Source of the DNA: a virus
Reading direction: 5' to 3' (one strand)
Length of the DNA stretch: 32,207 nucleotides
IMG/VR virus record: IMGVR_UViG_3300009163_000113
Location: 1 to 32,207 of that record
In this document: in pieces, positions 22,109 to 30,289 of the stretch
How positions within the stretch are numbered: the first letter of the stretch is position 1
Layout of the letters: each line of letters opens with the position of its first letter
Notes under the pieces: generated by a model
What the model was told of the DNA's origin: nothing
Seen by the model: the letters and a program-made list of their open reading frames with translations, nothing else
Databases searched by the model: none
Program-made: the position numbers and the translations under genes

Positions 22109-24130
22109 TTATGCTGGGCGGTTGAACTGCCAGAGGTCATCCGCGCTAGTTGCGAGGGCGTACGTGCTGCCAGTTACGGTAGCCTGCACCCATTTTGTGT
22201 CTCCAGCAATAAGTGCAGTCTGGAGACCAGCAGTAAGTGCAGAACCTTCTGTGTAAATTGGCGTACCATCAGTGGCGTAAGTCAAAGTAGCAAACTTGTA
22301 CTGAACACCAGTGAGCGATGGAATAGTGATCTTCCAAATATCTGCGTTACCAACAATACGGTTCATTGTTGGCGCTGTTGGCGTAAGAACAGTAATGGAT
22401 GCATCAAGACGCTTGACTACCAGGGCCGACTTAAGCTTAACCAACGCACCAGAAAGACGCGTTTCAATCAAGTACTTCTGCTGGTTGTAGTCAATGTCAA
22501 AGTTATCAAACATTGAAACAGCGCCGCCCTTATCTGCGCCCATGACGTAGTCTGCTGGGTTAACAATAATTGCCAAAATCTTTGGGCTGTCTTCCAATGC
22601 GTCGCAACCAATAATATCGGCGACACGCAACGTTGAGGCAAGAGCCTGAATGTTTGGATACAGGGCTGGGCCGCTAGCCTCACGCATCGTGAGGAACTTG
22701 GAAATCGTGCTTTCGCTGCAGAACATTGTTGGAAGTCCTGTACCACGGTAGTGACGACGATTCAAGATAATTGAATCAATAATATCGGTTGCAGTTGCCG
22801 CGTTAGCCACGTTAATGCTCGTAGTAAACAAATCGTTGTCCGTAGCAATTGGACGAATGCTGCTTTCGCTAATCTTATCGCTGTCGCCAACATCTCGGCC
22901 ATCACCAATAAGAACTGCGCGAGCAATTTCCTCGTCAAGCATCATACGCATTTCAGCCTTGAGCCATGCAACCACATCGAAGTCGGTAATATCAACCATG
23001 TCGTCACGGTCAAGCTTCTGCTTCTTGTAGACCGTAGTTGGCGTAGTTACGCGCTTTCCGACAGCAAAGAATTCTTCCTTCTTAAAAGCGCCCTTAATGT
23101 AACCCTTGGCGCGAGCCTGCTCGTACGTAAGTTCTGCAGCAAGACTCTTAATGCGACCAAATGGGGTCTTACGAGCGCCATCCATCAAGTTGGTAACCCA
23201 ACCGTTTCGGCGTGAGTACAGTTCTGGCTGCGACAGAACCGACTTTGCGTCTGGGAACAAAACGTCAACGTTGGTAATATTGTGAACAAGTGCAAACTCG
23301 TTAACTGCATCGGCAAACGAGCCGCCCTTCTTAGCGGCGTCAATAACACCCTGGACATCTGCGTGTGAAATAACCTTAGCGTTGCCGGCTCCGGCCTGCT
23401 CGAAAATGTTGTGGCTCATGGTAAGACCTTCCTTAAGTTCTGCGAGTTTTTCAATAATGGTATCGTTATCCAGACCGCTCTGCGCCATAGTTGCGCCAGC
23501 CTGCTCTTCAAGTGCTGCTTCAATCATAAAGCCAACAACTTCTTTTTGCACGTCGTCCAAAGAATCGTAGACATCTTGAATCGTGACGTCTGCGCCTACT
23601 TCCATTGGAGCAGCATGTGAAATATTAGTATCAATAGTCATAGTACTATTGCCTTTCGTTTGAGTAATACTTGTGTGTTCTAGTTCAAGACCGGTGTAAA
23701 TAACGGCCTCATCGTCAAGCATCATGTCGCCATCTGAGTGACGAATGCTTACGTTATCAATAATTGCTCCTGGATTTGCGCCAGAGAGTACTAAGCTTAC
23801 TTCACGAATTGCACCATGAAGTACTCTACCGCCACGCTCAATTAATTGGTTTGCCCAAATTGACAACATGTTGATGTCGCCATGCTTAAGTAAACCACGA
23901 GTGTGTTCTGCTTTTACAGAATCATTAAAGAAACCATATGCGTAAACGCCATCGGTTCGATTTTCAAGAATAGCATGACCCAACACGTTTTCTGGATCAG
24001 TATGACCATGCTGCCACACCAATGGAACTTTCATTGTATCTTGGTGCTTAAATGCATCCGGCATAATAGTCCGGCCATCACTGCACTTTAATCCAGCTTT
24101 AGTGGCGTAACCGCTAAAATCTGCTTCCAT
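22109..24130 (-). CDS. Fused prohead protease and HK97-fold major capsid protein with C-terminal accessory domain
   Basis: This 673-residue protein starts with an S78-type prohead protease: PLVWQHGHTD with His41, and IREVSLVLSGANPGA with Ser112. Residues 150-260 are a helical, Glu/Gln-rich delta or scaffold segment (VQKEVVGFMIEAALEEQAGA). The capsid shell follows from about 300, with ELYSRRNGWVTNLMDGARKT, TTPTTVYKKQKLDRDDMVDI and RRHYRGTGLPTMFCSE. The last 90 residues form an added domain with TPTAPTMNRIVGN and ITIPSLTGVQYKF, which is also present in the major tail protein. AAAGGAG lies 8 nt before the ATG. An in-frame ATG (Met164) with GAAAGG upstream could yield a protease-free product. Protease-capsid fusions are known in some phages. 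The domain layout is from motifs only. Confidence 0.9.
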   Translation of the reverse strand: MEADFSGYATKAGLKCSDGRTIMPDAFKHQDTMKVPLVWQHGHTDPENVLGHAILENRTDGVYAYGFFNDSVKAEHTRGLLKHGDINMLSIWANQLIERGGRVLHGAIREVSLVLSGANPGAIIDNVSIRHSDGDMMLDDEAVIYTGLELEHTSITQTKGNSTMTIDTNISHAAPMEVGADVTIQDVYDSLDDVQKEVVGFMIEAALEEQAGATMAQSGLDNDTIIEKLAELKEGLTMSHNIFEQAGAGNAKVISHADVQGVIDAAKKGGSFADAVNEFALVHNITNVDVLFPDAKSVLSQPELYSRRNGWVTNLMDGARKTPFGRIKSLAAELTYEQARAKGYIKGAFKKEEFFAVGKRVTTPTTVYKKQKLDRDDMVDITDFDVVAWLKAEMRMMLDEEIARAVLIGDGRDVGDSDKISESSIRPIATDNDLFTTSINVANAATATDIIDSIILNRRHYRGTGLPTMFCSESTISKFLTMREASGPALYPNIQALASTLRVADIIGCDALEDSPKILAIIVNPADYVMGADKGGAVSMFDNFDIDYNQQKYLIETRLSGALVKLKSALVVKRLDASITVLTPTAPTMNRIVGNADIWKITIPSLTGVQYKFATLTYATDGTPIYTEGSALTAGLQTALIAGDTKWVQATVTGSTYALATSADDLWQFNRPA
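23639..23657 (-). promoter_or_regulatory. Possible internal ribosome-binding site and start in the capsid fusion gene
   Basis: On the minus strand GAAAGG (23657-23652) lies 10 nt before an in-frame ATG at 23641-23639, codon 164. The new product would start MTIDTNISHAAPMEVGAD, directly after the protease part, and keep the delta, capsid and accessory domains (510 residues). Such internal starts allow different amounts of protease fusion and capsid protein. The spacing is slightly long, so use is uncertain. Confidence 0.4.
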
Positions 24131-24154
24131 TTTGACGCTCCTTTCTGTTTTATG

Positions 24155-25387
24155 TTATTGTGTAACTGGTGGTGTTGCTGGAACGTTTGGCGTTGCAGCT
24201 GGTTGTTGTGGCATGTTGCTGTTAATGAGTTGATCTGCTTTTGGATTAGCATGTGGGCTAAAACCAAGGAAACCTCGGATCTCATTACTAGTTAACACTT
24301 CATTTCGAGCAAACTTATCGGCAACGTCTGCAAGAACAGACACTGGAACAAGCTTAAATGGATCACGAAAGTACATAATCCGCTCTTGTTGTTTAACTCG
24401 CTTTGTCCCAATAAACGCTCTTTGTTCTGCTTCAACGATAGCATCTAAGATTGGTTCTACTGTTCTGTTAAAGTATGCGAGCATTGTCTTTTCGTCAGCA
24501 GTTCCATTCATAACTTCAGGAGTTAAACCTAATTGGTTAAACAATTGATTAGTTAAGTATTCAACTTGCGCAAGAAGATTGTTCTCTGCAGGACGGTTTA
24601 ATTGAGTTATCTTTTCAGTTCCATCGGTATAAGCAATGCCGTATTGACTGCCTTTAAGCTGAAACTCAATGTCGGCCCTTCGCTTATCTGCTTGTTCTCT
24701 ACGTGCTTCAGATTTAATGACGTACGGTAATTGAATAATTAAATCTAATTTACCAGAACTTGATTGTTCATCAACTGCGTCTAACAAATATAGTTTACGA
24801 ATTAATCGCTGAAGCGTTGAGTTAGTTTCGTTCATAACTGCATACAAAGGATTCTCAACAATGGCAACAAACTTTTTTTCAAGAACTATCTCTTGCCTCG
24901 TACCAAGGTTTTCATTGTAAACGCTAACCCTAACGTGCTTTGGGTACCAAGTAACAATTTCGCCAACCCTAAGTGATAAAATATCAAAAGGTTCATTTGA
25001 TGATGGATCCGAAGTTGTGTCGATAGGAACAATGGCTGCCGTGCCTTTGTCAAACAAGGTCATAATTAGATCTTGCCTAAATGCTCTTGGTCCTTGATCA
25101 ATGTTAGGTTCTAAAGTTAAACAATCGTTTAAAGCGCTATTAACATCGTTTGTGTACCTGTCTTCAGGATCTAAACGAACGTGGCGAATAACAATACCTG
25201 CCACATCAATGCTAATTCGTGTGTAAATTGACGCTACTAAAGAACGGTCATTGTAGAACATCAACCTTGGTTTATCAATGCGAGTATATTGACTTGGGCC
25301 TAAATTACTAGAAATATTAGCAGGTAGTGGCCTGTTATAATTACTAAATGCGTTTAGAGCATTTCTAATACGTGATGTAATTGCCAT
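24155..25387 (-). CDS. Portal protein
   Basis: This 410-residue protein lies between the terminase/tag-protein genes and the capsid fusion, the expected portal position. It contains LGPSQYTRIDKPRLMFYNDR, SIYTRISIDVAGIVIRHVRL near 50-72, LNDCLTLEPNIDQGPRAFRQ, AAIVPIDTTSDPSSNEPFDI, FELGLTPEVMNGTADE-like text near 295-305, and ADVADKFARNEVLTSNEIRG near 362-381. These blocks fit the phage portal family (SPP1/HK97-like). The C-terminus is Pro/Gln-rich and probably points into the capsid. Portals form the dodecameric DNA gate that binds the large terminase. GGGAGG lies 6 nt before the ATG. The gene is 24 nt upstream of the capsid gene. Confidence 0.9.
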   Translation of the reverse strand: MAITSRIRNALNAFSNYNRPLPANISSNLGPSQYTRIDKPRLMFYNDRSLVASIYTRISIDVAGIVIRHVRLDPEDRYTNDVNSALNDCLTLEPNIDQGPRAFRQDLIMTLFDKGTAAIVPIDTTSDPSSNEPFDILSLRVGEIVTWYPKHVRVSVYNENLGTRQEIVLEKKFVAIVENPLYAVMNETNSTLQRLIRKLYLLDAVDEQSSSGKLDLIIQLPYVIKSEARREQADKRRADIEFQLKGSQYGIAYTDGTEKITQLNRPAENNLLAQVEYLTNQLFNQLGLTPEVMNGTADEKTMLAYFNRTVEPILDAIVEAEQRAFIGTKRVKQQERIMYFRDPFKLVPVSVLADVADKFARNEVLTSNEIRGFLGFSPHANPKADQLINSNMPQQPAATPNVPATPPVTQ

Positions 25388-25422
25388 AATATACCTCCCT
25401 TCAATTTATAGTAAATTTGCGC

Positions 25423-25878
25423 CTATGGCTTTTTTGCCTGTTTTGTTATTCCTCTTGCCTTTGCCGATCGTATTTCTTTTATTGTTCGTTTTCCATACTT
25501 TCGCGCTAAACGGTTTCCAACAACTCCACCAGCAATAGCACCTCCAACAAGAGCAGCAGCACCCGCTGTAGCTGCTGTAGCAGAAGTTGCTACAAGTCCA
25601 GCTTTAACTAAGGTAAATTTACCAGTTGTAAGAAGTACGCCTTGTGCTGCGGTGCTTCCAAGATGAGCTGCACCGAATGTCCGAAGACGGCGTTGATTTG
25701 CGTATCTACCTAATCCTTTTTTGGTATATTTTTTTTCTGTAAGCCCACGTTTAACCGCTTTATCAGTTCTTGCTTGAGATCTAGGAGTTGACTTAGCTGC
25801 GGTAACGCCCCACTTCATACCCTTAACGCCTGAGTGTTCTAAAATATCACTAACTAAAATGTTGCCCATATTTTCCAT
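25423..25878 (-). CDS. Basic head-region protein with one HSGVKGMKWGV tag and a Gly/Ala-rich hydrophobic core
   Basis: This 151-residue protein starts MENMGNILVSDILEHSGVKG and continues MKWGVTAAKSTPRSQ. The tag HSGVKGMKWGV is at residues 15-25. A very basic region follows (TDKAVKRGLTEKKYTKKGLG), then a hydrophobic Ala/Gly-rich segment of about 50 residues (FTLVKAGLVATSATAATAGA through GGAIAGGVVGNRLARKYGKR), then a basic C-terminus KARGITKQAKK. The tag recurs in structural proteins of many Gram-positive phages. The hydrophobic segment suggests that it could meet the membrane, for example after DNA injection as an internal head protein. It lies between terminase and portal. AAAGGG lies 7 nt before the ATG. 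Confidence 0.75.
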   Translation of the reverse strand: MENMGNILVSDILEHSGVKGMKWGVTAAKSTPRSQARTDKAVKRGLTEKKYTKKGLGRYANQRRLRTFGAAHLGSTAAQGVLLTTGKFTLVKAGLVATSATAATAGAAALVGGAIAGGVVGNRLARKYGKRTIKEIRSAKARGITKQAKKP

Positions 25879-25904
25879 ATAAAAACCCTTTCAGGCAGAT
25901 ATAA

Positions 25905-26297
25905 TTAAACGCTTGTTACGGCGCCTGACTGATGCAAGATAGTTCCATCAAAATACATAAAAGCAACGCCATTGCTGCCAATAGTAAGCTTAGCAGCAGT
26001 TGTTACCGCGCCACCACACTGAATAACTCGAGCCGTGCCGCCATTAAAAGAAAGCGTTGCTACTGCACTATTGCCCTGAGTAAAAATAAGCGCAATTGTA
26101 CTACCAGCAGGAGGTTCTGGGGTAGTAGTTGTTTTAGCAACAGTACCGGCTGCTGTACTAGTTGTTACTGGAATAATACCAGGCTGAATGTTTTGCCCAG
26201 ACGGCGTAAAGAAAGCTGTATCAACTGGGAAAAGGTTTTGGTTCATAATAGGCTGTGACTGAACAACCAACTGCTGAGTAACTTTGTTTCCACTCAT
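25905..26297 (-). CDS. Small beta-rich protein, possible head surface or decoration protein
   Basis: This 130-residue protein has a polar, Gln/Thr/Pro-rich N-terminal half (MSGNKVTQQLVVQSQPIMNQ, then IPVTTSTAAGTVAKTTTTPE) and a C-terminal half of short beta strands: STIALIFTQGNSAVATLSFN, ARVIQCGGAVTTAAKLTIGS and NGVAFMYFDGTILHQS. The second half resembles the small beta barrel-like domains seen in phage surface proteins, with VAFMYFDGT-type closing strands. No family is certain. GAAAGGA lies 7 nt before the ATG. It lies between large terminase and the tag protein, a place where decoration genes are sometimes found. Confidence 0.65.
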   Translation of the reverse strand: MSGNKVTQQLVVQSQPIMNQNLFPVDTAFFTPSGQNIQPGIIPVTTSTAAGTVAKTTTTPEPPAGSTIALIFTQGNSAVATLSFNGGTARVIQCGGAVTTAAKLTIGSNGVAFMYFDGTILHQSGAVTSV

Positions 26298-26321
26298 AAT
26301 GAGTCCTTTCGGGGTTAGACA

Positions 26322-28067
26322 CTATTCAAATGTCTCTTTGTGTGATTTATACGCGACGTATGCATCTAGCATTGCTGAAACATTGTCGATTTTTTCTTCT
26401 TTTCTTTTTTTAAGAAGTTTTCTGTTACCATTAGTATCTTCTAAAGTAACCGCATTACCCATAGCAAATGTCATTAGATCTTGATCAAATATAAGCATTC
26501 GTTGTTCGCTCATAATCTTCAATTCACCTAAAGGTACGGATTCTGTCTTGGCTCCCTGTATAACTTTTTCTATACCATAAGGGCCATTCTCAGTTTCCCA
26601 CCTTGCAACAAATTCTTTTGCATTATAAGGGTCAAAGCCAAAACATCTAACATCATACTCTGATCTTTGAATAAACATTTCAAGATCATCGTACACTTGC
26701 ATCATGTCTAACACTGTACCGTCAAGTACATGCAAACTATCTTCTGAAATAAAGTTTTCGTATTTCATGCGCATTGCGCCAGGGAGTCGCATCAATGTTA
26801 GTGATGAAATATAACTTCTTGTCTTTACTCCAAAAGACCCATTGGATAATGGGAACAAAAATGTAAATGCACAGAAGTCATCGCCTTGTGAAAGGTCAGC
26901 TCCTAGTGCACATGGCATTCCCCAAAATTCTCTTGGTCTATGTGGCAACGTTTCTTCATACGTAAAGAAATATGTATAACCTTCCATTGGTATACCAAAC
27001 CGTTTGGCTAGAATATCATTACGAGATGCTGGTGCTTTTTCTGCACGCTCAACATCTAGGTGATACACATCATAAGTTACGGTTTTACCAAGATTTGGGT
27101 TTGCTTTTAACCAAGTTGCTGGGTCAGCTACTTCTTCTACGGCGTCTAATTTATAATGCCAAATAGAAACGTGAGGTGCTTGGTACTCTCCCCGTAATAT
27201 GGTTGCTAATTCCATCTTAATTGTGTCGCCAGAACCGTTGCGAATAGTTCCTTCAGAGCTAATAGCAACAATTAAATAATCGTCAAGCTTTGATGCTCCC
27301 TGTTCAATAGCTCCGACAACATCTTCTCGAATATCACCAGAAAGCCATTCGTCAATTGTTGAAACTTTTGGGCGAAGGCCCTGTAACTTGTTGATTGACA
27401 TTGGACGAACTTCAAGTAATGAACCAGTCAGAATATTCTCAACGCCCTTTTTAGTTGACGCTAATTTAACTCTATCGGCCCTAGATCCAGTTGTGTTTTG
27501 AATAGAACCCTCGGTCAAGAACTTAAATAAAGGACCTCTCGCCCTAATGATACTAGTCCTAAGCGGGGACATTACTTCATCGGCTTGTTTCATAGTTGGC
27601 GCTGTAGTTATTTGGTGTGTTGTGGATGTATCTACGTTTAGAAAATAACTTTGGATACACATAGCATACATAGACTTGGCTGCGCCTCGAGCAACAATCA
27701 AATATTGCTTTGTAGTAAGCCTTTTCTTAACCATCTTTTTTACATATGATCCAGGACGACCGTTTGTTCCCGGTTGATACACACTTCTTTCCACAAAATA
27801 ATACCAACCAAACAATTGTTCAGCCCAAAGTTTAAATGTATCTAGTAAATGTAAATCGCTACCATCAGTAAGCGTTAACTCTGTTTCGCAATACTTAATA
27901 AAACCATTAACTGCTAAGTCATCATAGTAAATGTTTGGATTGTCAATTAGATCGTCAATCCTATTCATCTCTTGAGAAACTTCTTTGTTTACAGGTATTT
28001 CGCCGCGGAGAACTTGGTCTTTAAATTGCGCATAATAAATAGGCGTGGCTGTGTTAGATAAAGTCAA
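26322..28067 (-). CDS. terL: Terminase large subunit
   Basis: This 581-residue protein powers DNA packaging and cuts the concatemer. The ATPase part has an R-rich Walker A-like ARGAAKS at 126-132 (a variant with GAAKS in place of the usual G-x4-GK-S/T) and a Walker B with VSTIDEW at 235-241. The nuclease part has GADLSQGDDF with Asp392, GFDPYN with Asp479, and KIDNVSAMLDA with Asp561. The start is TTG at 28067-28065 with AGGAGGAGA directly upstream, a strong ribosome-binding site that makes the rare start credible; no in-frame ATG lies nearby. It is followed by the surface protein and tag protein genes, and then by portal. Position and motifs agree. Confidence 0.95.
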   Translation of the reverse strand: MTLSNTATPIYYAQFKDQVLRGEIPVNKEVSQEMNRIDDLIDNPNIYYDDLAVNGFIKYCETELTLTDGSDLHLLDTFKLWAEQLFGWYYFVERSVYQPGTNGRPGSYVKKMVKKRLTTKQYLIVARGAAKSMYAMCIQSYFLNVDTSTTHQITTAPTMKQADEVMSPLRTSIIRARGPLFKFLTEGSIQNTTGSRADRVKLASTKKGVENILTGSLLEVRPMSINKLQGLRPKVSTIDEWLSGDIREDVVGAIEQGASKLDDYLIVAISSEGTIRNGSGDTIKMELATILRGEYQAPHVSIWHYKLDAVEEVADPATWLKANPNLGKTVTYDVYHLDVERAEKAPASRNDILAKRFGIPMEGYTYFFTYEETLPHRPREFWGMPCALGADLSQGDDFCAFTFLFPLSNGSFGVKTRSYISSLTLMRLPGAMRMKYENFISEDSLHVLDGTVLDMMQVYDDLEMFIQRSEYDVRCFGFDPYNAKEFVARWETENGPYGIEKVIQGAKTESVPLGELKIMSEQRMLIFDQDLMTFAMGNAVTLEDTNGNRKLLKKRKEEKIDNVSAMLDAYVAYKSHKETFE

Positions 28068-28097
28068 TGTCTCCTCCTGTCTAGTTAAAGTTTTACG

Positions 28098-29150
28098 CTA
28101 CCTAGCTAACATAGTTCCTGGTAACGGTGCTGGAAACGATGGGGTTGGCGTTAACTTTTTATAGCCTTTAACCCCACCTAAACCTTTATTAACCGCTTGG
28201 TTTAAAGTATTAGTAACTAGTTGTGTTCCCACTGTATTTACTGACTTTGTTCCAATATTACCCAAAAGTTTTCTAATAGTTCTTTTGCCTTGCGCTTTTG
28301 CAGGTTCAGTTAATGTACTATACTTGCGCTCAAGTTCAATTCGCTTAATCGCAGTTTCTAATTCCTGGGTTGTCATTTTGTGAATTTTGGCGTTTGCTGC
28401 GGAACGATGTTCATTACGCCCTGCTTTAGCTAAAGCACGTGAATTTGCCCTATTTACTTTTCTAGCGGTTGACTTTTCGGCGCTGCTAGCTCGCACCTTA
28501 GTAATAACACCCCACTTCATGCCTTTTACGCCTGAGTGCTCAAAGAAAGCAGCTACATCAAATGCGTCTTCTGAATGCGTTAAATCTATTGGGGCAAGGT
28601 CCATAGCAGTAAAGAATCCATTATTGTCTACTGTTAAATCAAATACATAAGTGTCGTCAGGAAAAGGTTGATCCATTTGCGCGTGCGAAACATTACCAGG
28701 AATGTTTTTAACTCTAATACGGTATGCTCCATTGGAGTCAAAAGCTAACTCTGCTTTCATCTTACCAGATGGACTAGTCCCGTGAACTTCTTTTACTGCA
28801 CGAGTAACAGCTTCATCTTGTAATTTAAGAACATCTTTAAAGTACTGCTCTTTAAGTTTTGGGTTTGCCGACAAATTTTTACCTTTGTACTGTGGGCGCT
28901 TATTTAATTCAGGTAAATGTTTATTATTCATCTCATTTGCTGTGTTATTGTGAACGGCTATTGCGCCTTTTGTTGTGTAAATACCCTTGAGCCACTTTTT
29001 ATCAGCTTTTTTAAGTTTTTTTACTGCCTGTCGTTGTTGCCGTGAAGTACCTGCGCTACTAGTATTAGTAACGCCCCACTTCATACCTTTTACGCCTGAA
29101 TGCTCAAAGAAAGCAGCTACGTCAAACGGTTTATCATCATTCTCGTTCAT
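28098..29150 (-). CDS. Head-region protein with two HSGVKGMKWGV tags
   Basis: This 350-residue protein has the identical 18-residue segment DVAAFFEHSGVKGMKWGV at 10-27 and again at 198-215. Each copy starts a basic, helical part. The first is followed by RQQRQAVKKLKKADKKWLKG and a domain at about 60-195 with NEMNNKHLPELNKRPQYKGK and DDTYVFDLTVDNNGFFTAMD. The second is followed by RASSAEKSTARKVNRANSRA, KIHKMTTQELETAIKRIELE and a C-terminal TGTQLVTNTLNQAVNKGL-like stretch (about residues 305-325). It looks like a fusion of two tag-bearing proteins. The matching DNA segments are 50/53 identical. It lies between the connector-like gene and large terminase. The KMTT-ELE--IKRIELE pattern occurs next to this tag in other phages. 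Function unknown; scaffold or internal protein is a guess. Confidence 0.75.
   Translation of the reverse strand: MNENDDKPFDVAAFFEHSGVKGMKWGVTNTSSAGTSRQQRQAVKKLKKADKKWLKGIYTTKGAIAVHNNTANEMNNKHLPELNKRPQYKGKNLSANPKLKEQYFKDVLKLQDEAVTRAVKEVHGTSPSGKMKAELAFDSNGAYRIRVKNIPGNVSHAQMDQPFPDDTYVFDLTVDNNGFFTAMDLAPIDLTHSEDAFDVAAFFEHSGVKGMKWGVITKVRASSAEKSTARKVNRANSRALAKAGRNEHRSAANAKIHKMTTQELETAIKRIELERKYSTLTEPAKAQGKRTIRKLLGNIGTKSVNTVGTQLVTNTLNQAVNKGLGGVKGYKKLTPTPSFPAPLPGTMLAR
28510..28562 (-). repeat. Direct DNA repeat, copy a (tag segment)
   Basis: This 53-nt segment encodes most of the second DVAAFFEHSGVKGMKWGV copy. It matches the segment at 29074-29126 at 50 of 53 positions, and its three mismatches change no residue in the shared 18 residues. 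The identity at DNA level points to a recent duplication or gene conversion. Confidence 0.85.
29074..29126 (-). repeat. Direct DNA repeat, copy b (tag segment)
   Basis: This is the partner of 28510-28562 and encodes the N-terminal tag of the same protein. A third, more diverged version of the tag occurs at 25808-25840 in the next tag-bearing gene, with conserved CCCCACTTCAT at its plus-strand start. Confidence 0.85.
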
Positions 29151-29494
29151 ACTATTAACTCCTCTCTAAATTCGTTTAGTCGCCACTCAAACTCTTCAAT
29201 CTGCTTGGTTACAGCGTCGATTAAAAACGGAGTGGCCGGCGTGTCAAACAAGTATTTGACCTTAAGAAACACGTACGTCTTCACCATGTTAAGCATTGGA
29301 TTGTTAGTACTAATAAAGTCCTCCCATTTTGACAGATCGTCGTCAATCATGTAGCCGGCGGTTGGGCCAACACCAAGTTGAGTCAAAGTAGAGAGAGTAG
29401 CGTTGATGTGTGTTATAATGTCTAGGTCAAATGCGGTATAATCCGATGAAATGCCAAGAATCTTCTTAGTGCTAACTAGAATGCTAGTTTCCAT
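29147..29494 (-). CDS. Head-tail connector-like protein (gp6-like)
   Basis: This 115-residue helical protein reads METSILVSTKKILGISSDYT, AFDLDIITHINATLSTLTQL, GVGPTAGYMIDDDLSKWEDF, MVKTYVFLKVKYLFDTPATP and IDAVTKQIEEFEWRLNEFRE. The order 'ILISTKK-LGI---DTAFD-DII-HINA--STL-QLGVGP' and 'VK-Y-FL-V--LFD-P' and 'KQIEE-EWRL' is well known among phages of Gram-positive bacteria, and I associate it with gp6-like connector proteins. Usually these sit after the capsid gene, while here it lies upstream of terminase. It overlaps the tag protein start in an ATGA arrangement, and AAGGTTGG precedes its own ATG. Confidence 0.75.
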   Translation of the reverse strand: METSILVSTKKILGISSDYTAFDLDIITHINATLSTLTQLGVGPTAGYMIDDDLSKWEDFISTNNPMLNMVKTYVFLKVKYLFDTPATPFLIDAVTKQIEEFEWRLNEFREELIV

Positions 29495-29516
29495 TAGTCC
29501 AACCTTACGTTAAAGA

Positions 29517-30278
29517 CTAGGAAGTCTTTAAAGAGACTTCGATAATTGACTGTTGAGTTACAGGTCCAAGGTTGCCATCAATTGGTAGTCCAAAGAACTT
29601 TTGCCAGTTCTTAACTGCCGCGGTTACTGTTGGGCCGTAGAAGCCATCAATAGTCAAACCTTGCGCTGCAATTTCATTCATCTGGCGCTGAAAGAACTTT
29701 ACGTCTGAGCCAGTTGAACCTTCTGTTAAATTACGACTGTTTACTTGCACGATTACTCCTTGCGGGGCCACAACATTAACTGGAGTAGCTGGTTTTGTAG
29801 TAGCGTTTTTAATTGGGTAGTTTGGAAACAGATCTTTTCTACCATTAGCAACCCAAGTTGCATAACCATCTATCTCAATTGGTTGCATGTGCCATGGTTC
29901 TGTAGGAACGTTAAAATGTACTCCATAAGCTAACGCCGCTGCGGTCCTTTTTGCGGGGACTTCTGCCCAGACTGGCGCGCGATGTACATGCCCTGGATTA
30001 GCAACGACCATGTCTAATGCTACATAATAAAGTCCAGACGGAAACCATTGTCCTTCGTGAAAAGACTTTCCTGGAGGAGCAAAACCTGGCTTGTTAGCTG
30101 GTTGGGCGCCTGGTGCACGGTAGCCGCTGCCAATACCAAATTTTCCGCCTTGGCTTAAGATGAAGTTAAAGGCGCGACGAGCTGCTTCTGGATGCATGTG
30201 TGGTGCAAACGTATTTCGTAAAACATCAAACGTCACCATTCGAGTTCCATAACTAATTGGATATAGTGTCTCTGCCAT
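29517..30278 (-). CDS. M15-type peptidoglycan peptidase with C-terminal peptidoglycan-binding domain
   Basis: I choose ATG 30278-30276 because GAAAGGAAG lies upstream at about 5-14 nt; the TTG at 30296 is less likely. The product is 253 residues. The zinc ligand candidates of the D-Ala-D-Ala carboxypeptidase or L-Ala-D-Glu peptidase type are SFHEGQ with His74, ALDMV with Asp89 and EPWHMQP with His130; the H-to-D distance is longer than the usual H-x6-D. The C-terminal part (about 183-245, LTEGSTGSDVKFFQRQMN and GFYGPTVTAAVKNWQKFFGL) is a PG_binding_1 domain. It may be the endolysin or a virion-associated enzyme. It has no signal peptide and lies among packaging genes, far from the holin. Confidence 0.85.
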   Translation of the reverse strand: MAETLYPISYGTRMVTFDVLRNTFAPHMHPEAARRAFNFILSQGGKFGIGSGYRAPGAQPANKPGFAPPGKSFHEGQWFPSGLYYVALDMVVANPGHVHRAPVWAEVPAKRTAAALAYGVHFNVPTEPWHMQPIEIDGYATWVANGRKDLFPNYPIKNATTKPATPVNVVAPQGVIVQVNSRNLTEGSTGSDVKFFQRQMNEIAAQGLTIDGFYGPTVTAAVKNWQKFFGLPIDGNLGPVTQQSIIEVSLKTS

Positions 30279-30289
30279 GTTACTTCCTT

